Positions 60,205 to 64,000 of a stretch of 64,000 nucleotides of DNA are shown one piece after another. The stretch's first letter is position 1. The number at the start of each line of letters is the position of its first letter. Source of the DNA: Rugalucina vietnamica. Its lineage: Eukaryota; Mollusca; Bivalvia; Lucinida; Lucinidae. Location of the stretch: NCBI GenBank assembly GCA_964017185.1, contig OZ024869.1, positions 54,400,761-54,464,760 on the forward strand, given 5' to 3'. The notes under the pieces were generated by a model. The model was not told where the DNA came from and did no database searches. It worked only from the letters and a program-made list of their open reading frames with translations. Made by a program: the position numbers and the translations under genes.

Positions 60205-60443
60205 TCCCGAGGTTATAAAACTCTTTTCATGCTTAACTCAGCTGAGCTTAAAATTTCAGTTCCTCATATATAATGAAATAGTCCAAATATATTGAAATTG
60301 TAGGTTTAGAACTCCAAAGCCTGTAATTTATCCTGCTCATAAATGTTAAAATGCAACAATTGTTGGCATTTTAACATTTATGAGCAGGATAAATTTTAGT
60401 CTCAGCTGAGCTGAGCATGAAAAAAGTTTTATAACCTCGGGAC
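60205..60443. mobile_element. MITE with long inverted ends and inner hairpin
   Basis: TCCCGAGGTTATAAAACT ... AGTTTTATAACCTCGGGA flanked by CCTGG (60200-60204, 60444-60448). Inside, a hairpin near 60329-60394 mirrors TTATCCTGCTCATAAATGTT. Confidence 0.65.
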
Positions 60444-62185
60444 CTGGTCTGAGACACCATTTAACAATGCTTCCTCAGAATGCAACTCATAATTATACTG
60501 ATCAAAAAGAAATTAAGCTACAAGAACAACCTGACGACATCCCAAGTAAAAGTCAATCATCTGTCTTCTCTGCATATCGGTGATCCTTTTTGGAACCGAT
60601 GGTTCCAATTTCATCATATTATTAAGTTCTTAATTTTATGTTTTCCAATTATGGTCTCACTGCTTTTATCTGGAAGGCTGCAATATCATAAACACATTTT
60701 ATGTCCATACAGTTTTTTCTCTTTTATTGTCAGTTTTGATCATTAGTATAGCGTTAATTTACATGCATTTTATTTCCAATCAGAATCTCATCCAAATTTC
60801 CATTTGCAAAGTTCAAAGCATCCTTTCTGTTTAGACTGATTCCTTTTTTTTTTAGTATTCTCTGTTCTACATGTTCATTGTTTATAACGTAACTGTAATG
60901 GCCTTCACTATAATCTATCGTTTTTCTCTATTTAATGACCACACCTAAGTCGGCACTATGCATCAGAATTATGTCAACAATCATGAAGCCTTTAGCCATG
61001 ATAAAGCCACACCTAGCTAGCCTAGCAGCAAATGAATCTGCCATATCAGCTTTCCTCTCACTTGCGTAGGTTATTAAACTTTCACTTAATTAAGCCACAT
61101 CGAGTGACTTTAGCTACAGGCTTGTATAGCAAAATGCAAATCAGCCAATGGCTACTGTAAACAGCACACTTTCGACTTGGAATAAAAATGTGTCACTAAT
61201 GGTTATGGCAAAATCATTATGTGGAAGCATTAATAGTATCTTTTTGACAACAGTTACTGCTTTAGAAACACCAATCCTAGACAACCGAAAAACAGCTTCA
61301 ATTCAAAATTGTTTGCTTGCTTGTTCAATTTAATGCTTTACATCCACAATCAACAGCTAAGCTAGGTCATTCATGGACAATCTGCATCATGAAAACATGT
61401 CTGTGTAATGTATACCCCCTTGAACCCCACTTTTATATATGCAGGGGTATATCTATTTTTATAGCCTCAACCCTTCAATGTATTATTCTATAGCTATAAC
61501 TGTAATGGAAAAGGCCCATATAGATATCCATTCGAGAAAAAAAGAAGTCCGGTTTTAAAAGATTGTTTATTCGTCAATATGATTATTTTAGGATGTAAAG
61601 CTGTAGACATACAAAAAGTAAATTGATTGTTTTGTCAACTGGGACGCTTAAAAGTTTGAAAGTTAGTAACGTTTCAAATTAAAAAGAATGCTTAGAGGCC
61701 ATGGGTAGTGATTCGGTCGGCGGTCATCAGTCTGCGGTCTTTGCAAGCCTTAGGCATATTCGTCCCCAATTATTTTGATACAAATTGTTATTTCGGTTTC
61801 TAATCTATTAACGACATGCTTAAGACATGATTTCTATCATTGATTATGCCTGTAGAGCCTGTCTGTTCTTCATAATAATAATAGTTCATCGCAGTTTGTA
61901 TTTAACGCTACACTGCCGTGGTCACTTCAATATTTTTTTTTATGATAACCTTGAAGGTATGAATGAAGCTGAGATAGCCTGATTCTCTTTTCTCTTCTAG
62001 TAATCAAAGGCGGGAAAATGATTCGGTATCAATTAAGCATGGCACTGGTTCCTATTCCGAATATATTTACATATAACATAAACCTGATAACGGGAAACCA
62101 GCCGATAATGGCAACTATTTTTAGATTATTATTTATAGACCATAAATATTAATAATAACATGAGTAATGCCGTTAAAAGTCTGTC
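60444..62185. other. Mostly unassigned, two repeat scraps
   Basis: K scrap at 61322-61375 and H scrap at 61385-61480; no coding exon supported. The untranslated KLF first exon could lie here or beyond, but I cannot identify it. Confidence 0.4.
61385..61480 (-). repeat. H element fragment
   Basis: CATGAAAACATGTCTGTGTA end followed by the inverted tail motif (CCCCACTTTTATATA, GCAGGGGTAT). Confidence 0.4.
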
Positions 62186-62257
62186 GGCCCCATTAGCTCA
62201 GTGTGTTAAGCATCGGTCTTCTAATCAGACTCTTACAAGTTCGAATCTGGCCGCGTA
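62186..62257 (+). tRNA. tRNA-like sequence (Arg-TCT-like), probably pseudogene or SINE head
   Basis: TTAGCTCAGTGTGTTAAGCA (A box and D arm), an anticodon-loop-like CTTCTAA with TCT, and AGTTCGAATCT (B box) are well preserved. The acceptor stem does not close (GGCCCCA against TGGCCGC) and the anticodon stem has mismatches. A T run at 62271-62288 would act as a Pol III terminator. It is probably not a functional tRNA. Confidence 0.45.
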
Positions 62258-62432
62258 TCCGCTATTCACTTTTTTTTTTTTTTTTTTTGTTATCATAATA
62301 AGTTTCTTTTCTTTCTTCATTCGTTTTTATTCTTCCTTTTTTATGGAGTCTATTTAGCAGTACGCTGAAAAAAGTTGTTCAGTACTGGCGATAACTGGTA
62401 GGCCCAGACAGATGAATGTTGCATTATCAAAT

Positions 62433-62663
62433 GAGCCGCGTCATGAGAAAACCGGATTTTTGCCTATGCGAAAACAAAGGCGCAGATCAGCTTCGCAGTA
62501 ACTGCGAAGCTGATCAGCGCCTTTGTTTTCGCTACACGGATAGTACACTTTCTCTTCTTATTAAATTCGAACAAGCTTCTATGCTGCTTCTGGGACTGTA
62601 CATGTCGGTTTGTGTCAGACCTGGTTGGAAACCCCGAAGACCGGTTTTCTCGCGTCGCGGCTC
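62433..62663. mobile_element. M-family MITE
   Basis: GAGCCGCGTCATGAG ... CGCGTCGCGGCTC with an almost perfect core palindrome (62468-62528). Confidence 0.7.
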
Positions 62664-63339
62664 ATTAATATTGAATTTTGAAATGATGTTTAACCGTATC
62701 TTCAATGGCAAAAAAGATAAATGTATAACATAGGTGTAAATTATGTAAAGTGTATGTTGAGATATCTGATGATTTTCACAAGTGATTGATATCAGCCGAT
62801 ATTTTAACTGTAAATTTCTGATAACTTCTGACGTTTCCATTCACTTGACGTCATTAAAAAGTGTTTTACGTCAGAAATTCTAACGCCTTTAACTCAGTTA
62901 TTTAAGAAATAACATAAAGTATTGGTGTTCATGTTCTTAAATTTTTTATTTAGAACGAAGAGTGTACCAAAAATATTTGTGTTTTCAATATTTTTTTGTT
63001 TTGCATTTTCACCGCCTGCCTCTTCAATGGGAAAATGTACAAAATCAACACACTCGATTAAATATATTTGGTATTCAATTCAAAAAGTAAAATATCCTCT
63101 AAGTATATACCCATACCCATACATACACGTCAATCTTGAAAAGTCAGTCGCACATTAACGTACAAGACAAACGCGACCCTGGCGTATGAAAAAAATCTCA
63201 ACACGCTGAATAAGAAAATTTGCTTCTTAAACTTTAATTACCTATAGTATAGGACTTACGGCTAATCAATTACTAGAATCTAGTAAAACCACAACATGGA
63301 AGTATGGAGAAATCTCCGACCACTTTTGCAACCTCTTGG
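62664..63339. other. AT-rich, nothing recognised
   Basis: No repeat match or coding signal. Confidence 0.4.
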
Positions 63340-63690
63340 CGTGATTTGTTTGTTTGAATTGATGCTTTACAGCTAAGGTCATGTTGGGATGTTGCCTCCA
63401 TTTTTCAGGACTTTTACCCAAAATGAGGATGTCATCACATCCAACAAGTGCTTGAAATATAACTATCCAACTAAGACCCAAAAGGCTTATACGTATGGAT
63501 GGTTTGACTTGAAATGTTTCCTCGGCAGGCTCAGACAAGCGCGGTTAACCAGTAATCAGACGGTCAGTCAGCAATGTATTTAGCTTTACCTGGAGGCACA
63601 AGTAGCCTATATCTATTTCTTTAGGCCCCAATGGGAGAGGGGCCCATAGTCTCTATGTATGGTGAAATTAGCAGTCACAAATGATTAGCG
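63340..63690 (+). repeat. K dispersed repeat, copy 4
   Basis: TTTGTTTGAATTGATGCTTT ... GGTTAACCAGTAATCAGACG ... GGCCCCAATGGGAGAGGGGC; the most complete copy in the window. Confidence 0.6.
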
Positions 63691-64000
63691 TGTGTCTAAG
63701 GTGTGTACAGGTCGTATAATGATCTCAGCATGCTGAAAGTTTTGGATTGCATGTACTTTTGTACAGTTATGTTAAGCACACAATACAGTATAGGCGCGTA
63801 TCAAACGTTTAATGTAACGCGTGTTGAACTTATTCGTATAAGACACATACCCGAGACACGTCGAGCTTTAAGAATGCTGCATGCTTAAAATACTTTAACG
63901 TACACCAAGCGTACAGAACGCACATGTATGTACGAGGTTTGTGGACACCTTGGCTAGCAGGAAAAGTAAAGTGCTGCTGTTTAAGTTTTTTTGTTTTTGT

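Overview
The window is eukaryotic, AT-rich and dominated by repeats. It contains one recognisable host gene with introns, several broken retrotransposons, and a dense layer of short non-autonomous DNA elements, microsatellites and nested insertions. The repeat types point to a marine invertebrate and most likely a bivalve mollusc: MITEs ending in GAGCCGC/GCGGCTC with a hairpin core, ~455-bp tandem monomers followed by an ACGG-type microsatellite, and tRNA-headed SINEs. I cannot name a species.

Host gene. A Krueppel-like factor of the KLF3/8/12 group lies on the minus strand. Five coding exons (58240-57587, 46069-45922, 42800-42698, 42070-41877, 41514-41342) join in frame through canonical splice sites into a 420-residue protein. 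It has a PVDLS CtBP-binding motif and three C-terminal C2H2 fingers. The first coding exon starts at a splice acceptor, so an untranslated first exon must lie further upstream. A separate ATG-led exon with a good donor (51486-51388) would splice in phase onto the PVDLS exon, which suggests an alternative promoter and a 238-residue isoform. The four introns between the coding exons are full of repeats.

Layout. 1-15 kb: no recognisable gene; microsatellites, a 1-kb foldback element inserted in a 21-bp satellite, a tRNA-derived SINE with an 11-bp target duplication, MITEs and a segmental duplication. 15-17.7 kb: a LINE tail fragment, then CpG-rich unassigned DNA with an inverted repeat. 17.7-20.2 kb: a 5'-truncated, frameshifted non-LTR retrotransposon on the plus strand. 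21.9-22.9 kb: a short inverted-terminal element and a minus-strand LINE fragment. 22.9-30.1 kb: a minus-strand Gypsy-type LTR retrotransposon with one LTR, gag-pol broken once inside integrase, and an unusual C-terminal zinc-finger and acidic extension; its other LTR is missing. 30-41 kb: tandem repeats and nested MITEs downstream of the KLF gene. 41.1-58.2 kb: the KLF gene. 58.2-64 kb: more repeats, one tRNA-like sequence, and no further coding exon that I can support.

The most notable features are the probable alternative first exon of the KLF gene, the zinc-finger extension on the Gypsy polyprotein, and a family of large composite elements (five copies, all on the plus strand) with asymmetric subterminal inverted repeats, resembling bivalve pearl/Helentron-type elements. 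Three of these copies sit inside identifiable older repeats. All conclusions come from reading the sequence; no database search was possible.
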